A stretch of DNA of 64,000 bases, taken from positions 18,974,846 to 19,038,845 of the forward strand of contig NC_088779.1 in assembly GCF_954871325.1 (NCBI RefSeq), given 5' to 3'. This document shows positions 1 to 12,409 of the stretch, piece after piece (position 1 is the stretch's first letter; each line of letters opens with the position of its first letter). The stretch comes from Gordionus sp. m RMFG-2023 (lineage: Eukaryota; Nematomorpha; Gordioida; Chordodea; Parachordodidae). Under the pieces are notes generated by a model. That model searched no databases. It had not been told where the DNA came from and saw nothing but the letters and a program-made list of their open reading frames with translations. The position numbers were made by a program, and so were the translations under genes.

Positions 1-1090
1 ACCTTAGAAATTACTTACATTTAAAAAATTTATTATTATTGATATCTATTTCTATATAATATAAAATATCGTGAATTTAAAAATAAATTATATATAAAAT
101 ATTTAATATATAATTGATAGAAAAGGTGTAATTTGAATCCTAGACTATATATTATCAAAAACGTATCTAACCCTCTCCCCTTAACATTAATGAAGTATTA
201 TATAATATAGTATATTATTTTTGAGTTTTTTTTACTAATAATGAAATTATACGAAAATATTAAGGTTTTTCTCATTAATATATATTGCAATTTCGAGATA
301 GAAAAGATGGATAAATAAAAAGATTAATTATTTATCACGGACATTAAACAACAAAAAAAAAATCTCATTTTTTCAGATATATATATAATAAAATGTAGTA
401 TAAGGTGAACTCTTACACCTCTAAAAAATTGGAATATATATTATAATAAATTTACTATAAAATAATTATGAAAATTCGCAGTTATTCGAGCATAATATAA
501 ATCGACCCATTTTAAAACCTTTATAAAATGAATTGTCGATGAGAGGCCTTTAGAAATCAGAAACCTAATCAAATACCCTAGAGCATAATTCTGATCTCAC
601 AAAGAAAAGATCATAATATTAGTTTTGGACTAATACACGTCATAGACATAAATCCAAGATTTATTTAGGACGGGGGGAGGGGTGGTATTATTATTTCGAG
701 CCATAGGCTAGTTTTTTATCTTCCTATTGCTATGTTACGCCATTTTTTTCATAATTTCGATTTATACTATTATATAGATAAATTTAAATTATGGATAATT
801 TTAGGAAAACTTTTTCCCATATATATTTTTTTTGGTTCAAACTATCAAAATTTAGCTTATTGCTGGAAAACATTAGTGTGCTATAAAAATTTCATAAATT
901 ATTATCTGAAAGCCTTGGTTACCTATTTCTTTTGCCATTCAATCAAATAAATGCTTCCATATAAAATTAGTTATTTGCCTAATTGATATCGTTTTTTAAG
1001 ATAATAGTTATAATTATTTATTTCTAATGATAATTTCCATATTAAATAAATGAAGTTCAAATAACTGGAAAGATACCCTGATATCATCAG
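1..1090. other. AT-rich DNA, no gene seen
   Basis: Simple AT-rich sequence with short A/T runs and a few G-rich clusters such as the one near 670. The only open frame over 60 codons (732-950) is AT-biased and resembles nothing I know. I see no splice-bounded exon or element end that I can support. Confidence 0.6.
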
Positions 1091-1099
1091 GGACTTCTA

Positions 1100-1515
1100 C
1101 TCCGGGAGGGGTGGTATAATGCAAGATTGTCGTTGGAATGGAATATGTAGTTATGACGATGATATCATTTTTTTAAAAATCGGGGAGAGGGGTAGTGTTT
1201 ATTTGTATTAGCTTTTTTCGTTGATGATTTTGATTTGGTTAATAGGGGGTAAAATAGCTAGATTTAAGTGATGAAATTAGAATCATGATTTGCATTTTTT
1301 TACGTTTGAACTATGCCATATGGGCGGCATCTATGATTAGTTAGTTTATTATTTTTTGGGAAATGAATGGAGCTCTCCGGAGATTCATATACAAAAATAT
1401 TCAATAATCATATTTATATATACACTCCAAGAGGGGTGGGGATATGACGAACGTCATTGAATGGGGAGGGGGGGGGTACGTAGTTATGCTGACGCTATCG
1501 TCATTTTAATGAAAT
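1100..1515. repeat. Diverged G-rich direct repeat pair
   Basis: Two stretches of about 75 bp (about 1105-1175 and 1430-1510) share the order: GGGGTGG, a GTCRTTGRATGG-like block, a TAGTTATG block, and a GATATCATT or CTATCGTCATT end. They lie in the same orientation and look like two decayed copies of one small repeat. No coding signal goes with them. Confidence 0.4.
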
Positions 1516-1624
1516 AATTTGGCCTATTTTTGATTTGGACTTCATTTCTTTAATTTTGATTTGGTAGGAGATATCCCACTCCCATTCAATGATTTTGGAT
1601 CGCTTTATTTATTTTATTTTTGAA

Positions 1625-1985
1625 TTTATATATGTTAGTGTTTTTTTAACTTTAAATCATTTTTGAGCAGTTTTTTTTAAAATTTGATTTAACCGAAAAT
1701 GTAATACAGCATGTTTAGAATGCCTATCTTATAAATTGTAGATAATTTTACCGATAATCTTTGAGTCATTTACAATTTATATGGAAAATCAATGGAAAAA
1801 CTAATATAAATTATATTAAGTTCAAAAGTTCTTGACAAAATTATCTGAAATTCATAGGATAGGTATTCCAAATATGATGGAATACATTTCCGATAAAATC
1901 AGATTTTAAGTTCAAAAAAACGCGCTCAAAAAATGATTTAAAGTTGAAAAAGTATCAGAAAAAACACATTGATTCAACATATAAT
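1625..1985. repeat. Imperfect palindrome, arms about 170 bp
   Basis: The left arm begins near 1630 with TTTAACTTTAAATCATTTTT. The right arm returns as its reverse complement near 1935-1965, and the two pair with interruptions through to a centre near 1800. Matching inner blocks include GATAATTTT and CCTATC. It looks like a foldback-type or hairpin MITE. No target duplication is clear, so the outer ends are approximate. Confidence 0.6.
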
Positions 1986-1989
1986 ATAT

Positions 1990-4900
1990 ATACTTTGAGT
2001 AATTAATATTCCTTATTTTATTCAAAAATTAAAAGTTGTATTAAAAATTTGTCAGTTTTTTTTAACCAAATTTAGATAAGTGCTGTCGATTATACATCTT
2101 TGACTTGCTATTTTAAAATTATTTTATAAATCCATTTATTTTAAAATATTGATTTTAAATAAAGTGCTGTAACCTTTGATAAGTTGGTAAATCGTGGGCC
2201 ATGTCTTAATAAATTAAAAATACATACCTTATCCATTTAAAATAATATCAATCAAAGAATATTTAAATTCATTTAATATTTTTAAATCAAATATTTTTTA
2301 AAGTTATGATTGGTTGAATTATTATTTATCTATTTTTGATTGACATGAATATTTATTTTATAATATTTTTATTTTAATTTTTTGAATTTCGGTCGAACAA
2401 AAATAATTTATTTTAAGTTGAGCATTTTTATGATTATATCTTAATTAACATTATAAAATTTTTTCATATAGGTCTTACTTTAAAGAAAAATTTTTTACCC
2501 GGGCCGGCGGGTAGGGTAATTTTTAAAAATTATTATAACTTGCCAGATAATTCGTATATAAAAAATCGGGCCATGTCTCACAATTTAATCTTTCTAAAAA
2601 TTTTAATGGACCCACCCGGGCACTAAAATTTTGATGTATTTTTTTAAATCTCATGTTACTATTTGAAGATATATTTAAATCTATAAATAAAATATTTAAC
2701 TTATAAAAAATTAAACATATTATTTAAGATATGATTCAATTACAAATACGCAATACAGATATCTAAACACAATATTTATTTTTACTAATTTTTCTTTCAA
2801 ATTCTTTCTTATAATGCTTTATGGTAGACATTTTTGGGGGATGGGGGGGGAGGTGAAGTGTGATGGAGGGAGATTTTTGTTAGCTTAAAATGATATTTAC
2901 GAGAACAGGCAAATTTGGGAAAGGGAGATTCACCCCTTCCTTTATTTGTTACGCGCATGTAGAGAAATAAAAACCCTGATTCAGAAAATTTGTCTAAAAA
3001 AAATTAAACTGTCCTGGTCAGATTTTTCATAAAATTTTAATAGGCCGGGCCTGGAAATTAGTAAAAAATTTATCTGACTATAAAACTTATGTAAAATTTT
3101 TTAATGGAGTGGGCCTTGCGGATCACTGTTACAGATTAAATTAATATATCGCTGCCTTATTTTTGTAGGGCTCTTTCTTCATTCTGATAAATTTTTCAGG
3201 AAAATATTTTTAAAAAACACCATGTTCTCTGGCGAAAACTATAAGATATTTGGATAATATATATTTTTTAAATTATAGACATAACTTAGACTAAGACAAA
3301 TCCATTTTCTATATTTTTATTTTATACTATAACCTTTTTAAACTCTGAAAAATAATATTTGAAAATTGAAGATAGAACCTTGTGATCAATTATATTACGA
3401 TAAGAGTGAGAAAATATTCTTTTAATTTTATGTTAATTTTATTGCTATGCAGTTTAAAAAAAAATGGGGTTTATTTTATTCCCTTGATTCTTTTCTACAT
3501 ATCTACTTAAAACTCATTGTTGTAATTTTTTCACCCGTTGCGATTTTACGTTTTATTTTTTAAATATCCCATATAGAGGGATTCACGAATTCCACAAAAG
3601 TTGAAAATCTATTATTCTTCCTTACCAACCATTATTTATTCTGTTTTCTTCTAAAAGCACATTTTCTTATATACATTCAATGTTGCTAAGCATTTTGACT
3701 GGTACTGCATATAAATTTAAATATAGTATTCCCTTCTCCTAAACTGATTACATAATTTTTGTCAAATTTGTTATATGATGAACTTTATTAACATAATTCT
3801 TTTTATTTCCCATGGATGATATTAATATTACAATCATAATTATATGAATAAAAGCATCAAATCATCTGGTAAAAATTACACAAATACATTATACCTGAAT
3901 ACAAAGCTTCCTCAAACATGTGATCATTTCTCTCTCATCATCATCCACTAACAAAAACTAACTTTAAAAGATCACTTTTGATTGATATTTCATATATATC
4001 ATTATATATATATAATTATATAACAAAAATACAAAACTACATCAAAAATGAGCAATAATTTGTTTTTCCTATTTGGTTGGAACGATTGTTTTTTTTAGAT
4101 GATTTGACATCTGCTATATTAATTATCGGAGCTAATAACATTCCATCAATATGCTTCAGAATTAAGTATATTTTGCACGGGATTAAAGCAGCAGGAAATG
4201 GAATAAATATTTGTATAGGGGAGAAGTGATATGATTGGTGGCCATGATATTGGTTTAATTCAAACAAATTTTAATCTTTAAAATAAGATTTGAATCAAAG
4301 CTCTTCTATAATAGTTTTTGAGCTAGGTTATGTGATAGTTTTTCCTGTCCAGTTAAGACATGGTATGTTTTAACCGCCCATATACTATGTATTAACTGGC
4401 CATAATATATTATTTAAGAAATTTTTTATAAATATGAAAAATTACAATATAAAATACTTGTAAATGGAGAAAGGACCTATGTTAAAATTTCATCATTTAA
4501 ATATTAAAAACCTAATTAAACACTAATTTAATACAGACTCATCTATTTAATTTAATGATATTGTATTATTTCTTAATTTATATGTTAAACATGCTTATTT
4601 CAATATAAAATTAATCACTCATTTATTTAATGATTTTATTAATTATTATCTTAATAATCTACAATATTAAAATGATTATTTCAATAATTTAATCATTCAT
4701 CAATTTGTAGGAGAAGGAGGAAAGTTGACATGGGAAACACCTTCACCTCCTTCCAAAATGGGCCTAGAATCGGACTATAATGAACAAACAGATAAATCAT
4801 TATTATCGTTATATTGCTCATTCTTCATTATATATTTATTTAACCATTCTTCCTCTTTCTTGCTCTTTGAATATTTTTTCGTAATGCACAACCACTCATC

Positions 4901-5690
4901 ATTCTTCGTTAGATTTAGGAAATTTAACTCATTTTTTTTTACTAGATCATGTACAAATATTCTTGTCCAAAAATAAATAATTTTTAACATAAAATATAAA
5001 AATTTATACAATAAATTCTATTATATATAAATAATTATATAACAGGTAATTCTAATATATAATTTATATCATTAAAAATGTTTAAACATATTTAAATAAT
5101 TAATTTATCTCTAATATGTAATTAATATCATTTAAAAATGCTTTGATATGTTTAAGTTTTAACCTTTTTATTCTAAATCCCGTTATTGAGTTGTTAATAA
5201 TTTTTTAAAATTTTCTCCTGGGGTTAAATAAATTATGTCCCATATGAGGATATTACATAGTCTCTTTGTATTTCTTCTGCATTTCATTAAAGTTGTTCTA
5301 GGAATATTAGATGATACTGATAGTGTGAAATTTTTATTAAGCTACGTTTTTTATTTTTATATATTCAACATTTGCATTTTCACAAAATGTTGTTTTACGC
5401 AAGCTTTTCATTTAATATAAATGTATGAATATTGGTCATTCAATGCATGGCCTGACAATACACACGTCTATGTCATAAATGCCTTTATATGTATATTAAT
5501 GGTTTAATTTTTTTTGTCTGAATATTGCTAAATGCTTAAGGTTATATATAAAAAATGAATAATTTTTTAATTAAATTAAAAAATTTATAACGTTATATTT
5601 CTAGAAAAAGGTACTAAAAATATTTTTTTAAAACAAATATTTTTTAATTGGACTGCTTTATTCAATAAATGAACTAAGTTAAGATATATA
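1990..5690. other. Mostly featureless AT-rich DNA with GC-rich repeat scraps
   Basis: Two CCGGGCC-bearing patches at 2495-2625 and 3005-3125 look like decayed ends of the GGCCCGG MITE family described at 8507. The second ends with GGGCCTTGCGG, close to that family's terminal GGGCCTGCAAG. The patch at 4190-4250 resembles part of the MITE at 5700. Open frames here (4037-4267, 4725-5011, 5235-5420) are AT-biased and unrecognised. I annotate no gene. Confidence 0.45.
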
Positions 5691-5699
5691 TAAATATAC

Positions 5700-5990
5700 A
5701 CATTTTAACCAATTTTGAGAGAAATTGTTACAATAGATAAAAAGTTAAAGGGTGGTGGCCAGTCTTCAAACTTATGCCACTTCTCCCCTACTTATTAATA
5801 AGTATATACAGATTTTTAATATCTGATTAGATCAGTCCGATCATTCATATTTTTTAAAATATAGGTTATCGATAATGGCGCAATAATTTAATACAATGTT
5901 AGGAGAGAAGTAGCGTAAATGACCATGTTTGCAGACTAGCCATCGCCCTTTAACTTTTTATCTATTGGACCGATTTCTTTCAAAATATGT
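5700..5990. mobile_element. MITE with long terminal inverted repeats
   Basis: The left block (about 5715-5790) reads outward to inward as GAGAAATTG, AATAGATAAAAAGTTAAAGG, TGG, CCAGTCT, CAAAC. The right block (about 5900-5985) is its reverse complement at roughly 85% identity over 65 bp or more. Between them is AT-rich DNA without an open frame. A relative of the inner block (GGCCAGTCT then CACTTCTCCCCT) occurs near 19740-19795. Exact ends and target duplication are not resolved. Confidence 0.7.
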
Positions 5991-6017
5991 TAATTTATGA
6001 ATACCTAAGTTTATTTA

Positions 6018-7262
6018 ATAGGGAAGACTGGAGCTATTTAGAAATTTTTGATTTAAAGTGGCATAAAATTTTGAAAATAAGATCTCGCAAAAATAATTAT
6101 ATGAAGGGATCCCCATCATTAAGCTATAATTTCATTTCATTAAATAATTTTTGGCTCAAGTATTTTTTTTTCTTTGAAGGAAAATATCAAGAAAAGTTTT
6201 TTCTCCGGAATTACCCCATACCCGAGGTTATTTTATACACAACTTGGGGTATTTTCGGACAGTTGTATTTTGGCTAGATTTTAATAAAAATAATTTTAAA
6301 ATCGACAAATTATATAATAAACAATAAATGAACTCATTATATAAATATTACCTCAAAAAAGAATTATTATTAGCTCATGATTCATGTGCCCAACCCTTAC
6401 AATCCCTACATTCTAACCATTCCTCGTGATCATGATTATTTTTATAATTTTTACATTCAAGACATTTGTTTTTCACCTTTAGATGGGACCTGAACAGATA
6501 CCTTTCCTCTCGAATTTATACAATTTTAGTTTATAATCACGGTTATCAAAAATTCTTTGATATTCTTATGACTGGAATACGAAGTTCGATGGATGCTGGT
6601 ACCTTCAGGATATCTTAAGGATAAAGAAGGGTATCTCTTCATAAATGTCAAAAACCACTCACCGGCTCTTTTTTGTTTAATACAGTATATAATTTTTATG
6701 AAATAAAATGCAATTAATCTTTAGCCTGAATATTTGGGGAAGGAGAAGCTTAAGTAGATTTTCTAAATATAATTCATAACAAATGGGTTTCAAAATCAGG
6801 ATAAAAAATTATATATGATTATTTCTTATTAATAGCTTCTTAACCACAATTCATGATAAATTTATGTTTTATTTCTATATTATCAAATTTATTTAATAAG
6901 TTGGTATAGAATCATCAAAAAAATATTTGTGATGTATTGTCTATTTAAATCCTTCTTAGCCAGATTTTCTAAATACAATTCTTGACATTTACTCAATAGG
7001 TTTCTATTTAAAATTAGGATAAAAAAATTATATATGACTATTTCTTTTTAATCGCTTCCATATTTGCTAAACAAGATTTAAAATTTAGTCTCCACCAATA
7101 CATGGCTTTAAAATTTTTCTAAAATGTTCAAAGCTGAATTTTTTTACACATTAATTATAATATATAAACTTATTTTAGTTACAAATTTCAAGTTTCAAAG
7201 TCAAATAGTTTTAAAATGCTAAGTCTGTTCAGAATTACCCCAAGTCCGAAATAGCCCCGGTC
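6018..7262. mobile_element. DNA element with GGGAAGACYGGRGCTATTT inverted ends
   Basis: The left end at about 6020 (GGGAAGACTGGAGCTATTT) and the right end at about 7261 are inverted copies differing at only two of 19 positions. Internal subterminal repeats with TACCCC and CTTGGGGTA lie near 6205-6255 and 7230. The interior has only short AT-biased frames, for example 5987-6277 across the left end, so no transposase is visible. Ends with GGGGAGACTGGGG are widespread in arthropod and other invertebrate repeats, and a further such end occurs at 27826. The superfamily is not determined. Confidence 0.55.
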
Positions 7263-7464
7263 TTCCCTTTATCTAGAAAAATCACGTTGTACATTTATTT
7301 GATTGGTGAAAAATTACTCATTTAAATTACCGATATTTTATATAAATATTATCCCTAGGCATTTAGAATTATTATTCACAATTTTATATACATATATAAA
7401 GACATTTAATAATAATAGACAGGTGAGTATTGTCTAGCCAAATATTTAGTGGGCGGGAACAAAT

Positions 7465-7493
<29 letters not shown>
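7465..7493. repeat. Run of 29 cytosines
   Basis: An uninterrupted homopolymer of 29 C lies just before the first tandem hAT copy. A shorter C run (9242-9252) sits at the equivalent place before the second copy, and a C-rich stretch lies beside the minus-strand copy near 24550. It looks like an expanded C tract native to the end of this hAT family. Its length may be affected by sequencing. Confidence 0.8.
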
Positions 7494-7495
<2 letters not shown>

Positions 7496-7641
7496 AGCCA
7501 AAAAATGCAGATGCCGGATTATATTTTTCAAAAATATTATTGTTAATATTAATTTATATTTGTTAATATTTATTACTATCTCATATATATATATATATAT
7601 TTAATTACATTTATTTATCACATTCATCTACTAAGTTATTT

Positions 7642-9118
7642 TATCAATTAATTTCGATTTCAAGTTTTCCTTGGCGTAATTTACCTGTTATTTAAAAATT
7701 TTAGTGGCGTATTATTTATCTAAATTTTTAGTTAAATAATAATTATCTCTGAAACTCCTTGTCCAACAGGGAGAAAGAAATTGCAAGCTTCTCCAACGAG
7801 ATCGAGTCTCCGCCATCAAGCAGTAACAGCTTTTATGGAGTTAGAAGAGCCGATTATTAATGCTATTACTGAAATATCACAATGGCTTGAAAGAAAATAT
7901 TTCCTCAGAAGCAAAATTATTGGATTCAATACTTATTCCAAATTTTTTTTCTCATTAGAATGTATTATTTAATTATACAACTTTGTAATACTTTTCAAAA
8001 ACATAACATTAACTTGATTAAGAAGATGAGAATAGTGGAGAGCATTTTATTAGAACTCAAGGAAATTTGATGAAGAATTTCATATTTTATATGTTATTGT
8101 TGAGTCAAAAGCAGAGGTATACGAGTTTAATATTTATTCCCTCGACTTGCAGCAAGCAAGCTCATCGTCAAAACATTAATATAGGATCAGTAAAAGACTA
8201 TTATAAAACAAATTTCCCCTCTCCTAAACTTTTTCATATGGTGATAGGAAAAAAATATAAATATTTGTTAGATTTTTATCATGAAGATGTTAAAATATCT
8301 TATGATACCTTATTAGCTGAATAACTATGATTTAAAGATTAAATATGGTTGATACAGTCCCAAAAAAATGCTATGTTGCATTATTTCAAACACATTTTAG
8401 ATTATACTCCCAATGTATTAAAATGGTTATATATATTAACAGCTCTTTAGTAAACTAATGAGAGAACATTTTTTTAAGAAGAATAACAGAGCTTTGCAGA
8501 GTTACTATTTGCAGGACATGGCCCAGATTTTTTTTTTAAATTTTTTCCGGCCCGGATTTTTTGAAAATAAAATTTTCAGGCCCGGCCCGAATTTTTTAAA
8601 ATAAATTATATTTATTTTTGATATTTATAGCTAATAATGGCGATTTCAAATATTTGGTTTTAAAATATACAACTCGGCTCGGATATTTTTTCTTAAAAAA
8701 TTTTCAGGCCCAGCCCGGGTGTTTTAAAAAAAAAATTACGAGCCCGGCCCGGGTATATTTAAAAAAATTAAAATACGGTCCGGCTCGGGGGCCGGGCCTG
8801 CAAGTCTGTGAAAAACTTACCTATGAAATACAAAATCTGAAAGTGGATCGAATGATTTGAATCTTTTGAATATTCATAGGCATTTAACGCCAAGGAAGGA
8901 TAGATAATTGAAAAATTAGCTCAAAACATACAAAATACAATTATTCCTAAGACACTTTTTGTGTATTAATTTATATTTCCAACATTTAAATTTTTTATAC
9001 TTTATATATTTTAAAAGCTCAAAAAATTCAAATTTCAATTTTAGGTCATTTAAGTGATTCATATCGTGGGTTATATTCACTTTATATTTTATAATTCTCA
9101 CATTTATTTTATAGTTTT
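7642..9118 (+). mobile_element. hAT transposon remnant, tandem copy 1
   Basis: This is a defective hAT transposase gene of the type related to the 52-kDa repressor of PKR inhibitor (P52rIPK/THAP0). Recognisable pieces in order are the block with QAVTAF.ELEEPIINAITEI at 7781-7890, a short piece around 8020-8110, the block ending LLDFYHEDVKISYDTLLAE at 8250-8322, a C-terminal block near 8370-8500, and the tail with LLNIHRHLTPRKDR at about 8855-8900. The frame is broken by several shifts and stops. The dimerisation region is split by a nested GC-rich MITE (8507-8811). The copy is nearly repeated at 9272-10826. Confidence 0.8.
8507..8811. mobile_element. GGCCCGG-type MITE nested in hAT copy 1
   Basis: About 300 bp made of repeated GGCCCGG or CCCGGCCC units separated by A/T runs, with ends TTTGCAGG and CCTGCAAGTCTG. 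It interrupts the hAT dimerisation coding between a block like RALQSY and the tail that reads NTKSES then LLNIHRHL. The same insertion is present in the tandem copy at the same place, so it predates the duplication. The termini and subterminal repeats suggest a non-autonomous hAT. A target duplication is not clear. Confidence 0.65.
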
Positions 9119-9271
9119 TCAATGCCGGTTTTATATAATTTTTTTAATTCACATTAGTTTAAAATTGTGTATTAGAAAAGTTATTAGTCCTAATAAATTT
9201 ATGCTTAGTATTTTTAATTAACAATAATAAAAAATTTTTATCCCCCCCCCCCAGACCAAATTCCTGCCTAC

Positions 9272-10826
9272 GCGCCTGATTAATTTCGATTTCAAGTTTT
9301 CCTTGTCGTAATTTACCTATTATTTTCAAATTTTAGTGGCGTATTTTATCTAAGTCAAATAATAATTAATTCTGAAACTCCTTGTCCAACACGGAAAAAG
9401 AAATTGCATGCATGTCCAACGAGATCGAGTCTCCGCCAACAAGCAGTAACAGCTTTTAAGGAGTTAGAAGAGCCGATTATTAATGCTATTACTGAAATAT
9501 CACAATGGCTATTTCCTCAGAAGCAAGAAAATTATTGGATTCAATACTTATTCCAAGTTTTTTTTCTCATTAGAATGTATTATTTAATTATATAACTATT
9601 TTATATAATACTTTTCAAAAACATGACATTGACTTGATTAAGAAAACGAGAATAGCGGAGAGCATTTTATTAGAACTCAAGAAAATTAGCGCTATTGTTG
9701 ATGAAGAATTTCATAATTTATATGTTATTGTTGAGTCAAAAGCAGAGCTATACGTGTTTAATATTTGTCCCCCTCGACTTGCAGCAAGCAAGCTCATCGT
9801 CAAAACATTAATATAGGATCACTAGAAGAGTATTATAAAACAAATGTCCCCTCTCTTAGATACATTTATAACCCAAATAAATGAATGGTTTTTAATTCAT
9901 CATGCAGCACTTACAAATCCGCAGATATTACTTCCACAAAAGCCTTTCCAACCTTTTTCAGATGGTGATAGAAAAATAAATAAATATTTGTTAGATTTTT
10001 ATCATGAAGATATTAAAATATCTTATGATGCCTTATTAGCTGAATAACTATGATTTAAATATAGTCCCAAAAAATGCTATGGATGCTTTGCATTATTTCA
10101 AACGCATTTTAGATTATATTCCCAATGTATCAAAATGGTTATATATATATATTAGCAACTCTTCCCATTAGTAAACGAATGAGAGAACATTCTATTTTTT
10201 AAGAAGAATAACAGAGCCCTGCAGATGTACCACTTGCAGTGCACAGCCCAGATTCTTTTTAAAAATTTTTTAGGCCCGGTTTTTTTTTAAAAAATTTTCA
10301 TGCCCGGCCAGAATTTTTTTAAAATAAATTATATTTATTTTTGATTTTTATAGCTAATAATGGCGATTTCAAATATTTGGTTTTAAAATATACAGCTCTG
10401 CCCGGATATTTTTTGTGAAAAAATTTTCAGGCCCAGCCCAAGTGTTTTTTTTTAAAAATTTCAGGTCCGCCCTGGGTATGTTTAAAAAAATTAAAATACG
10501 GTCCGGCTCGATGGCCGGGCCGGCAAGTCTCTGAAAAACATACCTATCAAATATAACTTCTGAAAGTAGATTGAATGATTTGGATCTTTTAAATATTCAT
10601 AAGCATTTAACGCCAAGCAAGGATAGATAATTGGAAAAATTAGCTCAAAACATACAAAATACAATTATTCCTAAGAAACTTTTTGTGTATTAATTTATAT
10701 TTCCAAATACTTTATATATTTTAAAGGCTCAAAAAAATTCAAATTTCAATTTTGGGTCATTTAAGTGATTCATATCGTGGTTATATTCACTTTCTATTTT
10801 ATAATTCACATTTATTTTATAATTAG
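9272..10826 (+). mobile_element. hAT transposon remnant, tandem copy 2
   Basis: This copy aligns with 7642-9118 almost end to end, including the nested MITE. It is better preserved. An open stretch at 9404-9520 carries QAVTAFKELEEPIINAITEI. One at 9634-9816 carries TRIAESILLELKKISAIVDE and VESKAELYVFNI. One at 9844-10047 carries LDTFITQINEWFLIHH and YHEDIKISYDALLAE, the conserved central part of P52rIPK-like hAT transposases. The block at about 10065-10200 holds IPNVSKWLYILATLPISKRM, the start of the dimerisation domain. The tail is at 10570-10640. Stops and shifts between blocks mean it cannot be active. Confidence 0.82.
10232..10534. mobile_element. GGCCCGG-type MITE nested in hAT copy 2
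   Basis: This is the counterpart of the MITE at 8507, with the same flanks and order of GC-rich blocks. It ends with GCCGGGCCGGCAAGTCT. It lies at the same point of the transposase gene as in copy 1. Confidence 0.65.
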
Positions 10827-10864
10827 GTCTACAGTGATCTATCACTTATTTATTTTTGGCTATT

Positions 10865-11470
10865 AACTTTTGGGTAAGATTATGGTTTGTGAGCCATATT
10901 TACTATTGGCTATACTTTTATGAATTATATTTTTTTTAACTGATGATTCTTTCTCAATGGTCAATTATATCATTACTTATAAATTTTCTAATTACATATT
11001 ATCTGAGCATACAATTGAATACTTTATTTAAAATATTTATTTTTAAATTTATAATATAAAAATGTATAATAAAATTAATATTCTATATATATTTATAATA
11101 GAAAATGCTTGAATAATAACTTAAAACTTTTAAAGATATTCAATAGATTTATATTTTCCCTCTTTTTTAATAATTTTCTATAAACTGGAACCCCAGGTTT
11201 AACATATTATGTTTTGAGGTCGCGCTAAAGACGCTCTATGTGAGTATTTATGCTTCTATTAACTGGGTCCACAAAAAATATTATTTTCAAATATTTTAAA
11301 CATTTATTCTAACTTTTAAAAAAATATGTGTAAAATCGAGAATAAAATATCATTCAACAAAAAAATATTCAAAAATAAAGAAATTAATAAAATTTGTATG
11401 ACGGATGAATAAATTAAAGATAACCAATGGTAATTATGGCTCACAAACCATAATTGTACCAACTTTTTTA
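10865..11470. mobile_element. TIR element with GGTTTGTGAGCCATA ends
   Basis: The left block at about 10872-10915 (GGTAAG, ATTATGGTTTGTGAGCCATA, TTACTATTGGCTAT) returns as a reverse complement at about 11415-11461 with about 85% identity. The 500-bp interior is AT-rich and has no open frame. It abuts the end of the second tandem hAT copy. It is probably a MITE; the superfamily is unknown. Confidence 0.6.
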
Positions 11471-11519
11471 AGTTTTTGGATACTCCATTCTATTATTGAT
11501 CGAATAAATAAAATGTTTA

Positions 11520-11930
11520 TTATATTTCAACTAGAATTCATGAGAACGATCCCAAGGTCATTCTGACACCCTTATTACCCTTCCTATTCTATTTATTTCT
11601 ATCTGATGCTATCTCAGTTTCAGGAATCTCAAATTCTCATTAACCAAATCTCGTTATTTCTTCGAATTTCCTTTCCTTCTTTTTTCTTCCACCGCCAATG
11701 TCTCTAACCTTTTTCTTTTTATTTTAGGTTCACTTCAAATGTCCTATCTACCTTTATAGGCTCTTTCTAAATATATTCTTAATATCAACAACCGCAGAAT
11801 TTTCTCACTCTTATAATCCTTCTTTGATTTGCACAAATCCATCTGAGGATTCGCATTTCCATTACTCTATAGCATTTTAACACAAGGATGCGCTCTTTTT
11901 GATTAATTATGATACCAAATTATTTAATCC
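11520..11930 (-). pseudogene. LINE reverse-transcriptase C-terminal remnant
   Basis: The segment is less AT-rich and more purine/pyrimidine-biased than its surroundings. Read on the minus strand from about 11905, it gives a block with VMEMRILRWICANQRRIIRV. This matches the pattern EMRMLRWMCG-TR-DRIRN at the C-terminal end of many animal LINE reverse transcriptases, followed by the usual basic stretch (11600-11700). Stops and shifts interrupt it. No poly(A) tail or target duplication was found. The family assignment rests on that one motif and is moderate. Confidence 0.45.
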
Positions 11931-12409
11931 TCAGTTTATAACTTTTCTATATAATTTTGTGAAATTTTTTTTATTTTCTTGTAAAATATTTTTATGTAAA
12001 AACTATTCTTTAAAAATAATTTGTCGCAAAATTCTTTGGACCATCTTTATTTAATAAAATAATAATAAAAAAGTGTCCCTTTACTGTTGCTTCCCTGTTT
12101 TTTTTCCAGACCAAAAAAAATTCATAATTTTATTTCTTCTTAATATATTACTTAAATAAAAATAGATATATGAATTATTGTATAGAGAAAAGACCGGGAT
12201 AAGGCAAGGGTTTCGCTCTTTTGAGGTATTATTTTTATATCAATTTATAGGCTCAAACTAATTATACAATTGGATATCTCCTTATTAGACTACTAATTAA
12301 ATAAATAGAACCGAGCTTCCTACATTTTGATGTGGTCGTAGTTTGAGATTTCGTAAATGTTGAGTTTTTAAAATATTCAATTTATGCCAAAATATTTGTA
12401 TTTTTATTG

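Noticed and set aside
732-950. 72-codon plus-strand frame
   Set aside because: Phe/Tyr/Leu/Lys-rich translation typical of AT-rich noncoding DNA; no domain, splice or conservation sign.
7465-7493. Homopolymer as an assembly gap filler
   Set aside because: Related C tracts occur at the same place beside the other two hAT copies, so a biological tract is more likely, though its exact length is uncertain.
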